Positions 1 through 8,944 are shown, numbered from the stretch's first letter. The stretch is DNA of 64,000 bases from CAYXDR01 sp046498185 (GCA_046498185.1 JAWOBE010000179.1:1-64000); one strand, 5' to 3'. Made by a program: numbers and translations. Notes: generated by a model from the sequence alone, not told the origin.

Positions 1-120
1 GGTGTTTCCGTCAGCGAGGAGCACGTCAGCAAGAAACCTCTTGTAGCGTTTGATCAGCGTTCCCTCTGTCAGTTCAGGCCACCGGAGTGAACCATCGGTA
101 TCGAGTATCGTCGAAGTCAT
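1..120 (-). CDS. sfsA: SfsA family protein, N-terminal part (cut by window edge)
   Basis: Reading the minus strand from the ATG at 120 gives 40 codons open to the window edge. The peptide contains the segment LIKRYKRFLADVLLADG, which is the characteristic N-terminal block of SfsA (sugar fermentation stimulation protein, a predicted nucleic-acid-binding/nuclease-like protein). Only this N-terminal OB-like portion is visible; the PNTG-containing continuation lies outside the window. A purine-rich stretch (GGGGTTAGG) directly precedes the ATG. The family is identified by motif memory only; the cellular role is poorly defined even in E. coli. Confidence 0.8.
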   Translation of the reverse strand, partial: MTSTILDTDGSLRWPELTEGTLIKRYKRFLADVLLADGNT

Positions 121-330
121 CCTAACCCCATTTTTTTCGCCTCTAATTCGTAGTGAATCAGGAAAAGCCACTTGTTCGGCCATCCAAGGCGATTGCCAGT
201 GTATGGAAAACCATCAAAACATATCCACTGCCCCTATTTTTTTGTTATAATATTAACGGCGTCGTAAATTGAACTGAAAGCCCCGCACGTCAAAAATAAA
301 TCCGGCATACTCAACCTAAAGGAGACCGCC

Positions 331-963
331 ATGAAAATACTCCCCCATCTATTTGAAAACAACAAAAAATGGGCTGAAGGATTGCGTGAAAAAGACCCTG
401 ATTTTTTCAACAGGCTTTCCTCGAACCAGAAACCCGAATACCTCTGGATAGGATGTTCTGACAGCCGCGTCCCGGCCAACCAAATAGTGAGTCTACCCCC
501 CGGTGCACTGTTCGTCCACCGAAACATCGCAAACGTCGTGGTTCACACGGACCTAAACTGCCTTTCGGTGATCCAGTACGCTGTCGAGGTGCTTGAGATT
601 CCCCATATAATCGTCTGCGGACATTACGGCTGCGGAGGGATAAAGGCTGCAATGGAGGGAAAAGCACATGGACTTATCGACAACTGGCTGAGACACATAA
701 AGGATATATACCGGCTCTATCGCGACAAAATCGACGAACTGCAGGATCCGACCGAAAAGTTATCTCGTCTCTGTGAACTGAATGTCAGGGAACAATGCGC
801 AAATGTTTGTCATACCACCATCGTTCAAAACGCCTGGAAATCCGGAAGGCGTTTATGGGTCCACGGATGGATTTATTCCCTGCAGGACGGAATTCTAAAG
901 GACCTTGGAATATGCATAGACGGTCCAGGACAGATCGAAAATATTTACAGAATCGCCCATTGA
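331..963 (+). CDS. Beta-class carbonic anhydrase
   Basis: 210 residues, the usual length for a beta-carbonic anhydrase, which interconverts CO2 and bicarbonate in the cytoplasm. The zinc site is complete: Cys42 and Asp44-Arg46 in the CSDSR motif, then His98 and Cys101 in the HYGCGG motif. The start is preceded by AAAGGAGA about eight bases upstream. A TATAAT hexamer at 246-251 could be the -10 element of its promoter, although no good -35 is seen. The gene stands alone, divergent from sfsA and convergent with the radical SAM gene. In an anaerobe of this kind it may supply bicarbonate or CO2 for carboxylations, but this is inference. Confidence 0.93.
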   Translation: MKILPHLFENNKKWAEGLREKDPDFFNRLSSNQKPEYLWIGCSDSRVPANQIVSLPPGALFVHRNIANVVVHTDLNCLSVIQYAVEVLEIPHIIVCGHYGCGGIKAAMEGKAHGLIDNWLRHIKDIYRLYRDKIDELQDPTEKLSRLCELNVREQCANVCHTTIVQNAWKSGRRLWVHGWIYSLQDGILKDLGICIDGPGQIENIYRIAH

Positions 964-1001
964 ATCGGTTGCCACACGGCATTTCCGGCCTGTAAACTGC
1001 A

Positions 1002-1034
1002 CCGTGCCCATCCGGTATTTCCGGATGAGCACGG
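1002..1034. repeat. Copy 1 of a 29-nt dispersed palindromic repeat, possible bidirectional terminator
   Basis: The 29-nt core 1004-1032 starts GTGCCCATCCGG and ends CCGGATGAGCAC, forming a stem of twelve positions with one mismatch around a TATTT loop; flanking CC/GG extend it. It sits exactly between the convergent carbonic anhydrase and radical SAM genes. Near-identical 29-nt elements occur at 19934-19962 and 24604-24632. It could act as a bidirectional terminator or be a REP-like element. Confidence 0.6.
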
Positions 1035-1047
1035 ATTAATGCCGTAC

Positions 1048-2001
1048 CTATGATCGTTCGTCTTGCTTCTTTTCATCCGTAGCGAAATAAAAAATTCCGT
1101 TGGCGGTTCGCTCGGTTCGGATTTGGCCTGTATGCAGCATGTGCCCCAGATATTTGCTTACCTCGTTTAGATGCATACCGAATGATGCTGCAATCTGCTC
1201 TGCGGTGCAAGGACGACGCCGAAGCATCGCCACTATCACATCTCCACGCACTGCTGTATTCTTGGCCTGCCTGCTGCTGAAGGCGGCTACTATGTCTGCC
1301 ACCGGGTTGAAAAAAACGGTGAATTCAGCAAGACGGGACGGCGTCACCGCCGCTGCATAGATTTCGGCAGGAGGTCGCACCGCGGTATTCAGGTGAATTT
1401 TATCCGGCCCTATCTCCCGCGCCAGCGCGGCTATTTTTTTTACATCCTCTTCATTGGTGTTAAATCCTTCAAGCAACACCACTTCCATCCAGACCTCTCC
1501 GTCAAACTGGCGCCTGAATTCTTTTTGGCCCTCCACCAAGCAGTCGAAATCCAGCCCTTTACACGGCCGGTTGATCAGCTCGAAAGAGGCCTGGTCCCAG
1601 GCACTCAAAGAAACTTTCACAACCTTCGCGTTACAGGCCGAATCCCGGACTTCCGGCAAATGGAGCAGAGTCGCATTCGTGAGAACAACAGTGGGAATAT
1701 CACTCATGCTTCCCGCAAATGCCAATAATTCTCCGAAACGGGAATGAAGAGTGGGTTCCCCGGACCCGGAAAGGGTTAAATAATCAGCTGTACCGCCTTT
1801 ATTCAGCCATTTTCCGAGTTCCTCCTTCACTGGATCCAAAGGTACATATTCCTTTCGGATGCAGGTCTTGTTAGTAGTTTTACCGAGCTGGCAAAATATG
1901 CAATCCAGCGAACAGGTCTTAAACGGTGTTAGATCGATTCCCAGCGACCGTCCAAACCTGCGCGACGGCACCGGCCCGAAAAGATAACGATACTCGCCCA
2001 T
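1048..2001 (-). CDS. Radical SAM protein, COG0731-like, with C-terminal winged-helix domain
   Basis: 317 residues. The radical SAM cluster motif is Cys30-x3-Cys34-x2-Cys37 (CSLDCIFC), preceded by the FGPVPSRRFGRSLGIDL block typical of proteins annotated as wyosine-synthetase-like radical SAM enzymes (COG0731). The glycine-rich SAM-binding segment is LSGSGEPTL. From about residue 240 the sequence no longer resembles a TIM barrel and instead reads like a winged helix (RGDVIVAMLRRRPCTAEQIAASFGMHLNEVSKYL). The true tRNA-modifying enzymes are archaeal and eukaryotic, so the substrate here is unknown. GGAGGAAT precedes the ATG. It is transcribed away from the TetR gene and faces the carbonic anhydrase. 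Confidence 0.85.
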   Translation of the reverse strand: MGEYRYLFGPVPSRRFGRSLGIDLTPFKTCSLDCIFCQLGKTTNKTCIRKEYVPLDPVKEELGKWLNKGGTADYLTLSGSGEPTLHSRFGELLAFAGSMSDIPTVVLTNATLLHLPEVRDSACNAKVVKVSLSAWDQASFELINRPCKGLDFDCLVEGQKEFRRQFDGEVWMEVVLLEGFNTNEEDVKKIAALAREIGPDKIHLNTAVRPPAEIYAAAVTPSRLAEFTVFFNPVADIVAAFSSRQAKNTAVRGDVIVAMLRRRPCTAEQIAASFGMHLNEVSKYLGHMLHTGQIRTERTANGIFYFATDEKKQDERS

Positions 2002-2230
2002 GATAATTCCTCCTTTTCGTTCCTCATTGGAGGATCAAACAAAAACCCAATGATTCCCGAATTTAGCACCAGTCCGATCCCGACTGTCAAGCAGGATGTG
2101 TGAAATCTACACTTTCAAGCAACTAAAAGAGCATCTTCGCAAGTGCACATTTTACCGGGATACTTCCGGTGAGGCCGGAAAAAATTCTCACTGACGACCC
2201 GGAGTAACAGGAATTTTTGCGAAATTTTTC

Positions 2231-2271
2231 TTGACGACTGGAGACCTCACTGCTATTGTACTGAGTACTCA
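2231..2271 (+). promoter_or_regulatory. Sigma-70 promoter with overlapping palindromic operator for the TetR gene
   Basis: TTGACG (2231-2236) and TATTGT (2254-2259) are separated by 17 bases. The perfect palindrome TGAGTACTCA (2262-2271) lies where transcription should begin. This geometry fits a TetR repressor site that blocks its own promoter. It also means the TetR coding region must start downstream, which agrees with the TTG start at 2297. Confidence 0.6.
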
Positions 2272-2296
2272 CTCAAATTTCTCTGGAGACCATACC

Positions 2297-2944
2297 TTGT
2301 CCAAACGAGAAACCATTCTCAATACCGCCACCCGACTTTTTTCAGAAAAAGGGTACCACAACACCGCTCTTTCCGAAGTGGCCAAACTGACCGGGGTGGC
2401 CGAGGGTACGATATTTTACCATTTTAAGACGAAAGAAGAGCTGTTCGCCGCGATCTTAGAAAACATCAAGCTAAACATCGTCAATAAATACAACGAGTTT
2501 TTTAAGGAAAAGGAATTCGCCAGCGGTCTTGATAGACTTGAAGAGTCCATATATTTCTATCTTTTCCTCGTTGGAACGATGGAAGAGATGTTTTTGATTT
2601 TACACCGATACGACGCGTATGAACTCGCCCAAGACAACCCCGTTTTCAGACGGCATTTTGCCGAGATTTACAATTTCATATTAGATGTTTTTGAAAAGGC
2701 AATTTTACAGGGCCAGGAGGACGGATCGATAAATGTCGATTCATCCGGCAAGGCTGCGTTTATAATTTTTACCATGGTTGATGGAGTGGCCCGATTGAGG
2801 ACTTTTAACCTTTACGATGCCGCTTCCCTCTATGAACAATTGCAGGAAGCCTGCCGCAGGATATTGCAGGGGACGCCGAACAGTGCTGACACAGCCGGTG
2901 CGAGTTTAGCAATGAACAACGAGCGGAGCGCCGGACCCTTATAG
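2297..2944 (+). CDS. TetR/AcrR family transcriptional regulator
   Basis: 215 residues from a TTG start at 2297, chosen because GGAGA lies about nine bases upstream and because the likely promoter overlaps any earlier start. The N-terminal helix-turn-helix is clear (ETILNTATRLFSEKGYHNT ... GVAEGTIFYHFKTKEEL). The rest is the variable ligand-binding/dimerisation domain, so the inducer cannot be read from sequence. It probably represses itself through the palindrome at 2262-2271. It is followed after about 50 bases by the receiver gene at the head of the phosphorelay cluster and could control that cluster. The C-terminal tail after residue 190 looks disordered. Confidence 0.88.
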   Translation: MSKRETILNTATRLFSEKGYHNTALSEVAKLTGVAEGTIFYHFKTKEELFAAILENIKLNIVNKYNEFFKEKEFASGLDRLEESIYFYLFLVGTMEEMFLILHRYDAYELAQDNPVFRRHFAEIYNFILDVFEKAILQGQEDGSINVDSSGKAAFIIFTMVDGVARLRTFNLYDAASLYEQLQEACRRILQGTPNSADTAGASLAMNNERSAGPL

Positions 2945-2993
2945 AATAAAGCCTCCAACTGCCCTTGCGAATGGCTTGAGAAGCGAGGTCACT

Positions 2994-3413
2994 ATGACAG
3001 TATGTAATATTTTACTGGTTGACGATGAGATAGAATTTGCAACCAGCCTGGCCGAAAGGCTTCGGCTGAGGGGTTTTTCAACCGCGACGGCCCAGAGCGG
3101 ACAAGCTGCGCTGGACATGCTGGGCGGGCAGTTCTTCCATGTAGTTGTTCTGGATGTAAAAATGCCGGGCATGGACGGCCTTGAAACACTCAAAACAATA
3201 AAAAGCCGACATCCCCCAACAGAGGTAATCCTGCTGACCGGGCATGCCTGTTTGGATGCGGCGGTAAACGGTATTCAGGCAGGCGCCTTTGATTACCTGG
3301 TTAAACCTGCTGATCTTGATGAGCTTTCGTTTAAAATACAGGATGCTTTCGAGAAATCCTGTTTAAATCCAAAAAATGAACCTTCATGTTATACTCACAA
3401 TACTAACCACTAG
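2994..3413 (+). CDS. Stand-alone response regulator receiver protein
   Basis: 139 residues, a single REC domain with no output domain. Asp9 and Asp10 or Asp11 form the acidic pocket, Asp54 is the phosphoacceptor (VVVLDVKMPG), and Lys in YLVKPAD completes the site. The ATG at 2994 is preceded by GAGG; an in-frame upstream GTG/ATG at 2976 is less well placed. Lacking an effector, it likely acts in a phosphorelay or by protein contact. Three further receivers sit in the same cluster (8945, 11889 and 12998), all of very similar type with the LTGH motif, so they probably arose by duplication. Confidence 0.92.
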   Translation: MTVCNILLVDDEIEFATSLAERLRLRGFSTATAQSGQAALDMLGGQFFHVVVLDVKMPGMDGLETLKTIKSRHPPTEVILLTGHACLDAAVNGIQAGAFDYLVKPADLDELSFKIQDAFEKSCLNPKNEPSCYTHNTNH

Positions 3414-3430
3414 CAGACAAGGATTTGACT

Positions 3431-4735
3431 ATGGGATTCTTCAAAGACTTGGGTCGCTTCATGATGATGGGGGCGGTAGCTCACGCCAGGTGGGAACGTC
3501 AGATGGCATTCAATATTCTCAGCAGCAAAAAACGGCTGCTCGTTCTCGCCCTGCTTCTTGTCCCGGTAATACTAGGTGGTATAGCCTTCGCAGATGAGGT
3601 AAGTGAAGTTCTGCCGGATGTTCTTGGAGGTAAAAAGGCTTATAGTCCAGCTTTTTATTCCACCAGCATTTTCATCGTTTCAATCCTTATAGGGATAGGC
3701 GCGGGCCTGATAACCGGTTGTATCGGTGCAGGGGGGGGGTTCGTGATAGCTCCGGCCCTGATGAGCGCAGGTATAAAAGGTATTCTCGCCGTTGGTACTG
3801 ACCTTTTCCATATTTTCGCCAAGGCTATAATGGGTAGCGTCATCCACAGGAAATTGGGGAATGTTTCAGTTCCACTTGCGGTTGTCTTCCTCATCGGCGC
3901 AGTAATCGGTGCAACTTTCGGCGGAATGATCAACCGCATCCTCTACGAAATAAATCCAGTTATGAGCGACGCGTTCATAACCACCATCTATTCCTTAATG
4001 CTCGGCTTTCTGGGAATCTACGCCATGATGGACTATATAAAAGCCCGCAGGCAGCAACAACCTCAAAAAGTTGTCTCCACAGAAGAAACCCAATGCCGCA
4101 GAGACGAAGGGGCCGAGTTGGGCAATCTTTGCAACCGGGTTCAATCGATCAAAATCCCCCCGATGATCAGTTTCGATTACGATTTTACTCCCGGGGGCAG
4201 GAGTGTTTCATGGCTTTTCCTGGTTGCAAGCGGAGCCATTGTTGGGCTGGCTGCAGGAATTATGGGCGTAGGAGGAGGTTTCCTGACCTTTCCAATTTTC
4301 GTATACGTACTGGGTGTTTCGTCGATGACGACTGTTGGGACTGATATTTTTCAAATAATTTTTACGGCAGGCTATGCCGCCATCAGCCAATATGCCATAT
4401 ACGGCTTTATTTTTTATACATTGGCAATGGGGATGTTGATCGGCTCACTCGTCGGAATACAGGTTGGAGCAATTGTCACCAAAGTAGTCAAAGGGATAAC
4501 GATAAGAGGTTTCTACGCCATGGCGGTGCTGGCCGGCTTTGTAAACCGGATTTTCGCTCTCCCTTCCAAGCTCGCGGATCTTGATGTTCTTCCAATTTCG
4601 GCGACTCTTGGCAAAACCCTTGAAACCATAGGCGTATGGGCGTTTTTCGTCGTAATCGGTGGTTTCGGTGTATGGGTCCTTGCCATTTTCCTCACGAATA
4701 TCAAAACCTTGAAGAGCGAGGAGAACGGTATATGA
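3431..4735 (+). CDS. TSUP (TauE/SafE) family anion transporter
   Basis: About 434 residues with eight or more hydrophobic segments. Two repeats each carry the TSUP signature: GAGLITGCIGAGGGFVIAP near residue 95 and GLAAGIMGVGGGFLTFPIF near residue 275, each followed by a VGTD-x-FH/Q motif. TSUP proteins move sulfite, sulfonates or other small anions across the inner membrane. The ATG at 3431 follows AAGGA; a TTG two codons earlier is possible. The first signature is written with nine consecutive G bases (3731-3739), a potential slippage tract. A hydrophilic cytoplasmic loop of about 60 residues (near 200-260) separates the halves. Its stop overlaps the next start (ATGA), so they are translationally coupled. 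Confidence 0.9.
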   Translation: MGFFKDLGRFMMMGAVAHARWERQMAFNILSSKKRLLVLALLLVPVILGGIAFADEVSEVLPDVLGGKKAYSPAFYSTSIFIVSILIGIGAGLITGCIGAGGGFVIAPALMSAGIKGILAVGTDLFHIFAKAIMGSVIHRKLGNVSVPLAVVFLIGAVIGATFGGMINRILYEINPVMSDAFITTIYSLMLGFLGIYAMMDYIKARRQQQPQKVVSTEETQCRRDEGAELGNLCNRVQSIKIPPMISFDYDFTPGGRSVSWLFLVASGAIVGLAAGIMGVGGGFLTFPIFVYVLGVSSMTTVGTDIFQIIFTAGYAAISQYAIYGFIFYTLAMGMLIGSLVGIQVGAIVTKVVKGITIRGFYAMAVLAGFVNRIFALPSKLADLDVLPISATLGKTLETIGVWAFFVVIGGFGVWVLAIFLTNIKTLKSEENGI

Positions 4736-5418
4736 AAACACAACGAAAAGCCACTGTGAAAGGCCTCATGATGCTGGCCGTCTTCGTGGTAGTCCTTTTG
4801 GCCATGTTTATGCCCTTTTTTAACGGCCACAATGCTATGGAATTTCTGGACAACCTGTACAATTCCATTTCCAAGGGGTCGGCCGATTATGGGGCTGCCG
4901 TACGAAGTGAAATCCAGGACATGGAAACGGACCCTTTCAGTTATAGGGTTGAAATGGCTTCGGAAGAGCAGGCCCGGCAGGCAATTCTGCTTTTGAACCC
5001 GACAGGCGCCGACAACAGCCTGGACGGCAAAAATATAACAATCGAAGCTGATTTAAAAAACCTTCTTACTGCTGCTATTAATGATTCAGAAACAATTTTT
5101 AGAAACGATGGTGAAAGTATAAAGCAAAAATATGGATACAACGAAAAAAGAGTTCTTTATAATTGGTGGATACTTTTTAATAAACTTGATGCTAATTTAA
5201 CAAAAGAAAAAAGATTTGAATCCGCAAAGTATATAAAATTAGTACAGAACAAAGTAATAGAATGTTCTTATAATTATTATGGCATTGAATCTCAAAATAT
5301 AAAAGAAAAATATCTAATAGTTATAATTTCTCTTATTTTTTATGTTGTTTATACTGTCTGGTATGGATTCGGAATTATGCATTTGTTTGAAGGGTGGGGA
5401 ATGAAGTTGGGTCATTAA
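4732..5418 (+). CDS. Membrane protein of unknown function, two TM segments
   Basis: 228 residues starting at the ATG that overlaps the TSUP stop. There is one hydrophobic segment near residues 9-30 and another near 202-222, with about 170 mostly polar residues between them that are probably periplasmic. I do not recognise a domain. The coding sequence changes character: the first third has genome-like codons, whereas from about 5040 to the end it is very AT-rich (AAA, ATA, TTA and TAT codons dominate). This suggests a mosaic origin or relaxed selection. Its position between the TSUP transporter and the PEP-synthase-like gene suggests an accessory role in transport or sensing. Confidence 0.75.
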   Translation: MKTQRKATVKGLMMLAVFVVVLLAMFMPFFNGHNAMEFLDNLYNSISKGSADYGAAVRSEIQDMETDPFSYRVEMASEEQARQAILLLNPTGADNSLDGKNITIEADLKNLLTAAINDSETIFRNDGESIKQKYGYNEKRVLYNWWILFNKLDANLTKEKRFESAKYIKLVQNKVIECSYNYYGIESQNIKEKYLIVIISLIFYVVYTVWYGFGIMHLFEGWGMKLGH

Positions 5419-5440
5419 ATAATATTTAATAATAAATAAA

Positions 5441-8056
5441 ATGAAATTTTTTCGAAAAATATTCTCTAATCGCTCCAAGGAGCAAAGCCTTCAGCAGGTA
5501 TATGATGCCGAAAGCGAACGCAAGCTTCTAAAACTCCGGTATAACAGGTTCAAAAGTCTGCTCAACGCTAACGACAAGGTGCTTGCCGCAATGGCCGAAA
5601 TTGAATCGGCGCTTGAAGGCACCCGGTTCTTCGGGATGGATTTCGTACGATCCCGAGCTACAACCATATCGGCAGGCGTATTTCAAGCCGTTAAATATTT
5701 AAATGATTTAGCATCAGATGGTAAATTTGATATTTTATATAATCGCTTTGATGATATTAAATTAAAAATGATGCAAATCATAAACGTCGAACCCAGCGCT
5801 GAGGAAGCACCGCTGGTAATCCCACTGCTGGAAATCGACAGGAAGGATATCGACCAAGTGGGGGTCAAGATGGCCAATCTAGGGGAAGCCGCCAAGCGCT
5901 TGGGCATGGATATCCCTGAGGGCTTCACTATAACTGCCGCTTCCTACCAGGCTTTCATCAAACATAACAACCTTAAGGACGAATTTGAGAGACGCAAACA
6001 GGCCCACGGGGCGGAAGGCATCGACGGCCTGTACCGCCTTAGTTCCAGTCTCCAAAAATTGATCATGGAAGCCCCGGTGCCCGAAAACGTCGCATCCGCG
6101 GTCGAAAAAGCCGCGGAACGGTTGAAATCCTATCCGGATGAACCTTTAACTCTGGCTGTTCGCAGCAGCGGAATGAACGAAGATCTCCAAGAAGCGTCTT
6201 TCGCCGGACAGTATCGTTCCGTTTTGAACGTATCGCCTTCAGAGCTTCTGAGGGCCTACAAAGAAATCGTTGCCAGTAAATATAGCACAACCGCCATGAC
6301 ATATCGCCTTAACAGAGGGCTCCGTGATGAAGACGCCGTGATGTGTGTAGGCTGCATGAAAATGGTGGATGCAGTGGCCGGGGGAGTAGCTTACTCCCGG
6401 GATCCACTGGGAGAAAAAAGTGACACACTGATCATAAATTCAGCCTGGGGGCTTCCCAAACTTGTGGTCGACGGTCGCTCGAACGCAGATCGATTCGTTG
6501 TTTCCAGATCGCCGGAGTTAAAAATTATACAACGTGAGATCGCTGACAAAACCATGAAATACACCTGTAACGGAGCCGAGGGGGTTTGTCGCCTGGATCT
6601 GTCCGCAGAAGATCGGCTCAAGCCTTCTATCAGCGACGAACAAGTCCTGGCACTGGCCCGGGCGGCTGTCGCATCTGAAGACTATTACCGTGAGCCGCAG
6701 GACATTGAATGGGCGGTGACCTCAGACGGCCGTATAATCTGCCTGCAATGCCGTCCTTTGCGGCTGACCCCGGCCCATATCAAAAATATCAGCCTTGAAG
6801 ATCAAGACAATATTCCGCTTGACACCCCGCTGTTACAGGACGGATTTGGAGTGAGCCACGGTGCGGCGGCGGGGCCGGTCCAAATCCTGAATAAAGACGC
6901 AGATGTGCTTGGATTTCCGCAGGGGGCGGTTATGGTTGTGACGCACCCATTGCCGAAATGGGCCGTTTTGATGGGGCGAATTTCCGCTGTCATCGCCGAA
7001 TATGGAAGCGTAACCAGTCATCTGGCCAATGTAGCGCGGGAATTCAAACTTCCGGCTGTATTTGGCATGAAGGATGCCACCAAAAAATTAAGCAACGGCC
7101 AGTTGGTGACAGTGGATAGTGACTCAGGGCGCGTTTATGACGGGAAAATCGATCAACTTCTTGAAATATCCACCCAATTCGGACCAACAATGTCCAAAAC
7201 ACCCGTCTATCAAACACTTGAACGCATTTCGCGGCATATACTTCCGCTCACACTGAGAGACCCGGACGCTCCCGATTTCAGAGCCGAAAACTGCAAAACT
7301 TTACATGATCTGGCGAGATATTGCCATGAAAACGCCGTTAGAGAAATGTTCCGGTTCAGCAGTACTCATCCATTTCCCCATCATGCCGCGAAACAGATGC
7401 TCTGCGAGATCCCCATGCAGTGGTGGGTTTTGAATCTGGACGATGGTTTCGTCAGAGAAATAGACTCACCGGGCGTTCACTTTGAAGATATAGTTTCGAT
7501 ACCCATGAGGGCTTTATGGGAAGGGATAACCATAATACCCTGGGAAGGCCCACCTCCCATTGACGGCAAGGGGCTTATGTCGGTTATGTTTGAAGCGACT
7601 AAAAATACTTCTCTGATTCCTGGTGTGCCATCACGTTATGCGGAACGAAATTACTTCATGATAGCGAAGCATTACTGCAGCCTGAATTCCCGTTTCGGCT
7701 TTCATTTTGCTGGAGTAGAAAGTTATGTAGGAGAACGGATTCCGGAAAACTATATCCATTTCCGCTTCAAGGGCGGCGCGGCCGATAACTTCCGCAAAAA
7801 AAAACGCGTTCAACTGATCGAAGAAATCCTGACCGATTGGGGCTTTGTTATTGAAGTCACCGAAGATGTGCTTTGGGCCCGTTTCGAGGATCAACCTCAG
7901 GAAGTGATGCGGCAAAGGCTGAGAATACTCGGTTTTTTGATCATGCATACCAGGCAATTGGATATGGTGATGTCAAATGAAAAAATGGTTTCTCACTATA
8001 AAAAGAGAATACAAAACACCATTAACGAACTTTTCCCTCAAGAAATTTTAAATTAA
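5441..8056 (+). CDS. PEP-synthase-like protein: ATP-grasp plus phosphohistidine domain, no PEP barrel
   Basis: 871 residues. Residues 1-135 are a charged helical N-terminus. Residues about 145-460 are the PPDK/PEP-synthase ATP-binding domain (AVRSSGMNEDLQEASFAGQY and the closing LQCRPL). The swivelling phosphohistidine domain follows, with the acceptor His527 in YGSVTSHLANVAREFKLPAV. In true PEP synthase a C-terminal TIM barrel binds pyruvate/PEP; here the last about 280 residues do not show its motifs and I do not recognise them. The protein should be able to phosphorylate its histidine from ATP, but the final acceptor is unknown. An AT-rich stretch occurs at about 5690-5775. The neighbours are phosphorelay proteins and cytidylate-kinase-like proteins, suggesting regulatory phosphotransfer. 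Confidence 0.85.
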   Translation: MKFFRKIFSNRSKEQSLQQVYDAESERKLLKLRYNRFKSLLNANDKVLAAMAEIESALEGTRFFGMDFVRSRATTISAGVFQAVKYLNDLASDGKFDILYNRFDDIKLKMMQIINVEPSAEEAPLVIPLLEIDRKDIDQVGVKMANLGEAAKRLGMDIPEGFTITAASYQAFIKHNNLKDEFERRKQAHGAEGIDGLYRLSSSLQKLIMEAPVPENVASAVEKAAERLKSYPDEPLTLAVRSSGMNEDLQEASFAGQYRSVLNVSPSELLRAYKEIVASKYSTTAMTYRLNRGLRDEDAVMCVGCMKMVDAVAGGVAYSRDPLGEKSDTLIINSAWGLPKLVVDGRSNADRFVVSRSPELKIIQREIADKTMKYTCNGAEGVCRLDLSAEDRLKPSISDEQVLALARAAVASEDYYREPQDIEWAVTSDGRIICLQCRPLRLTPAHIKNISLEDQDNIPLDTPLLQDGFGVSHGAAAGPVQILNKDADVLGFPQGAVMVVTHPLPKWAVLMGRISAVIAEYGSVTSHLANVAREFKLPAVFGMKDATKKLSNGQLVTVDSDSGRVYDGKIDQLLEISTQFGPTMSKTPVYQTLERISRHILPLTLRDPDAPDFRAENCKTLHDLARYCHENAVREMFRFSSTHPFPHHAAKQMLCEIPMQWWVLNLDDGFVREIDSPGVHFEDIVSIPMRALWEGITIIPWEGPPPIDGKGLMSVMFEATKNTSLIPGVPSRYAERNYFMIAKHYCSLNSRFGFHFAGVESYVGERIPENYIHFRFKGGAADNFRKKKRVQLIEEILTDWGFVIEVTEDVLWARFEDQPQEVMRQRLRILGFLIMHTRQLDMVMSNEKMVSHYKKRIQNTINELFPQEILN

Positions 8057-8102
8057 ATATTATATCACTCCGTTATGAACAGTTATAATAAGGAGGTTTT
8101 TC

Positions 8103-8912
8103 ATGGCGATAGTAACCATTTCACGCGGCTCATACAGCAAAGGAAAAGAAGTGGCCGAAAAAGTGGCCGAACACCTTGGCTACCGGTGCGTATCGAGGGA
8201 TATCCTCATTGAAGCGTCACAGGATTTCAACGTTCCCGAAATCAAGCTGATACGAGCGATTCAAGATGCCCCATCCATTTTCAAGGCTCTTGAATATGGA
8301 AAGGAAAAATACATCGCCTACATAAAAGCAGCACTCCTTAAACAGCTTTGCTCGGACGACGTTGTATACCACGGATTGGCAGGTCACTTTTTCATTTCCG
8401 GAGTTTCCCACGTCCTTAAAGTACGCATCGTCGCTGATCTTGAAGACCGCATCCGCCTGGAAATGGCACGGGAGGGCATAAGCCATGAAAAAGCGATGGC
8501 TTTGCTACAAAAAGACGACGAAGAACGGCGTAAGTGGAGCCGTGACCTTTACGGAATAGACGCATGGGATGCGAGTCTATATGATCTAGTAATCCATATC
8601 AAACGATTGTCCACCGAAGATGCTACAAGAATCATTGTTGACACTGTGAAGCTCAATAAATTTGCAACGACTCCGGAATCGAACCGCGCGTTGCATGATC
8701 TGGCACTTGCTGCGGAAGTCAAAGCGGCATTGATGGATGTCAAATATGATATCAATGTCGAGGCACGGGACGGATCTGTTGAAATAAGGCTGCATGCCCC
8801 GCCTGCCCGGCAACCTGAAATGAAACGCCGAATTCACGAAATCGCCGAAGCTATTCCTGGAGTGAAAAACATCGATTTGAAGATGTCTCGAATTACGATG
8901 TACGGAGAATGA
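8103..8912 (+). CDS. Cytidylate-kinase-like family protein with C-terminal BON-like region
   Basis: 269 residues. The N-terminus (ISRGSYSKGKEVAEKVAEHLGYR) matches the cytidylate-kinase-like family found in anaerobes, with a P-loop variant retaining Lys13 and Lys15. The segment DDEERRKWSRDLYGIDAWDASLYDLVIH is the family's lid and core region. Residues about 195-269 form a separate alpha-beta unit resembling a BON-type domain. True cytidylate kinases make CDP/CTP, but this subfamily is commonly duplicated beside regulatory genes and its substrate is unproven. AAGGAGGT precedes the ATG. It is followed by a degenerate paralogue fused to a receiver. Confidence 0.85.
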   Translation: MAIVTISRGSYSKGKEVAEKVAEHLGYRCVSRDILIEASQDFNVPEIKLIRAIQDAPSIFKALEYGKEKYIAYIKAALLKQLCSDDVVYHGLAGHFFISGVSHVLKVRIVADLEDRIRLEMAREGISHEKAMALLQKDDEERRKWSRDLYGIDAWDASLYDLVIHIKRLSTEDATRIIVDTVKLNKFATTPESNRALHDLALAAEVKAALMDVKYDINVEARDGSVEIRLHAPPARQPEMKRRIHEIAEAIPGVKNIDLKMSRITMYGE

Positions 8913-8944
8913 TAATTTGAAGTCCGGTAATGCGGGGGATGATC

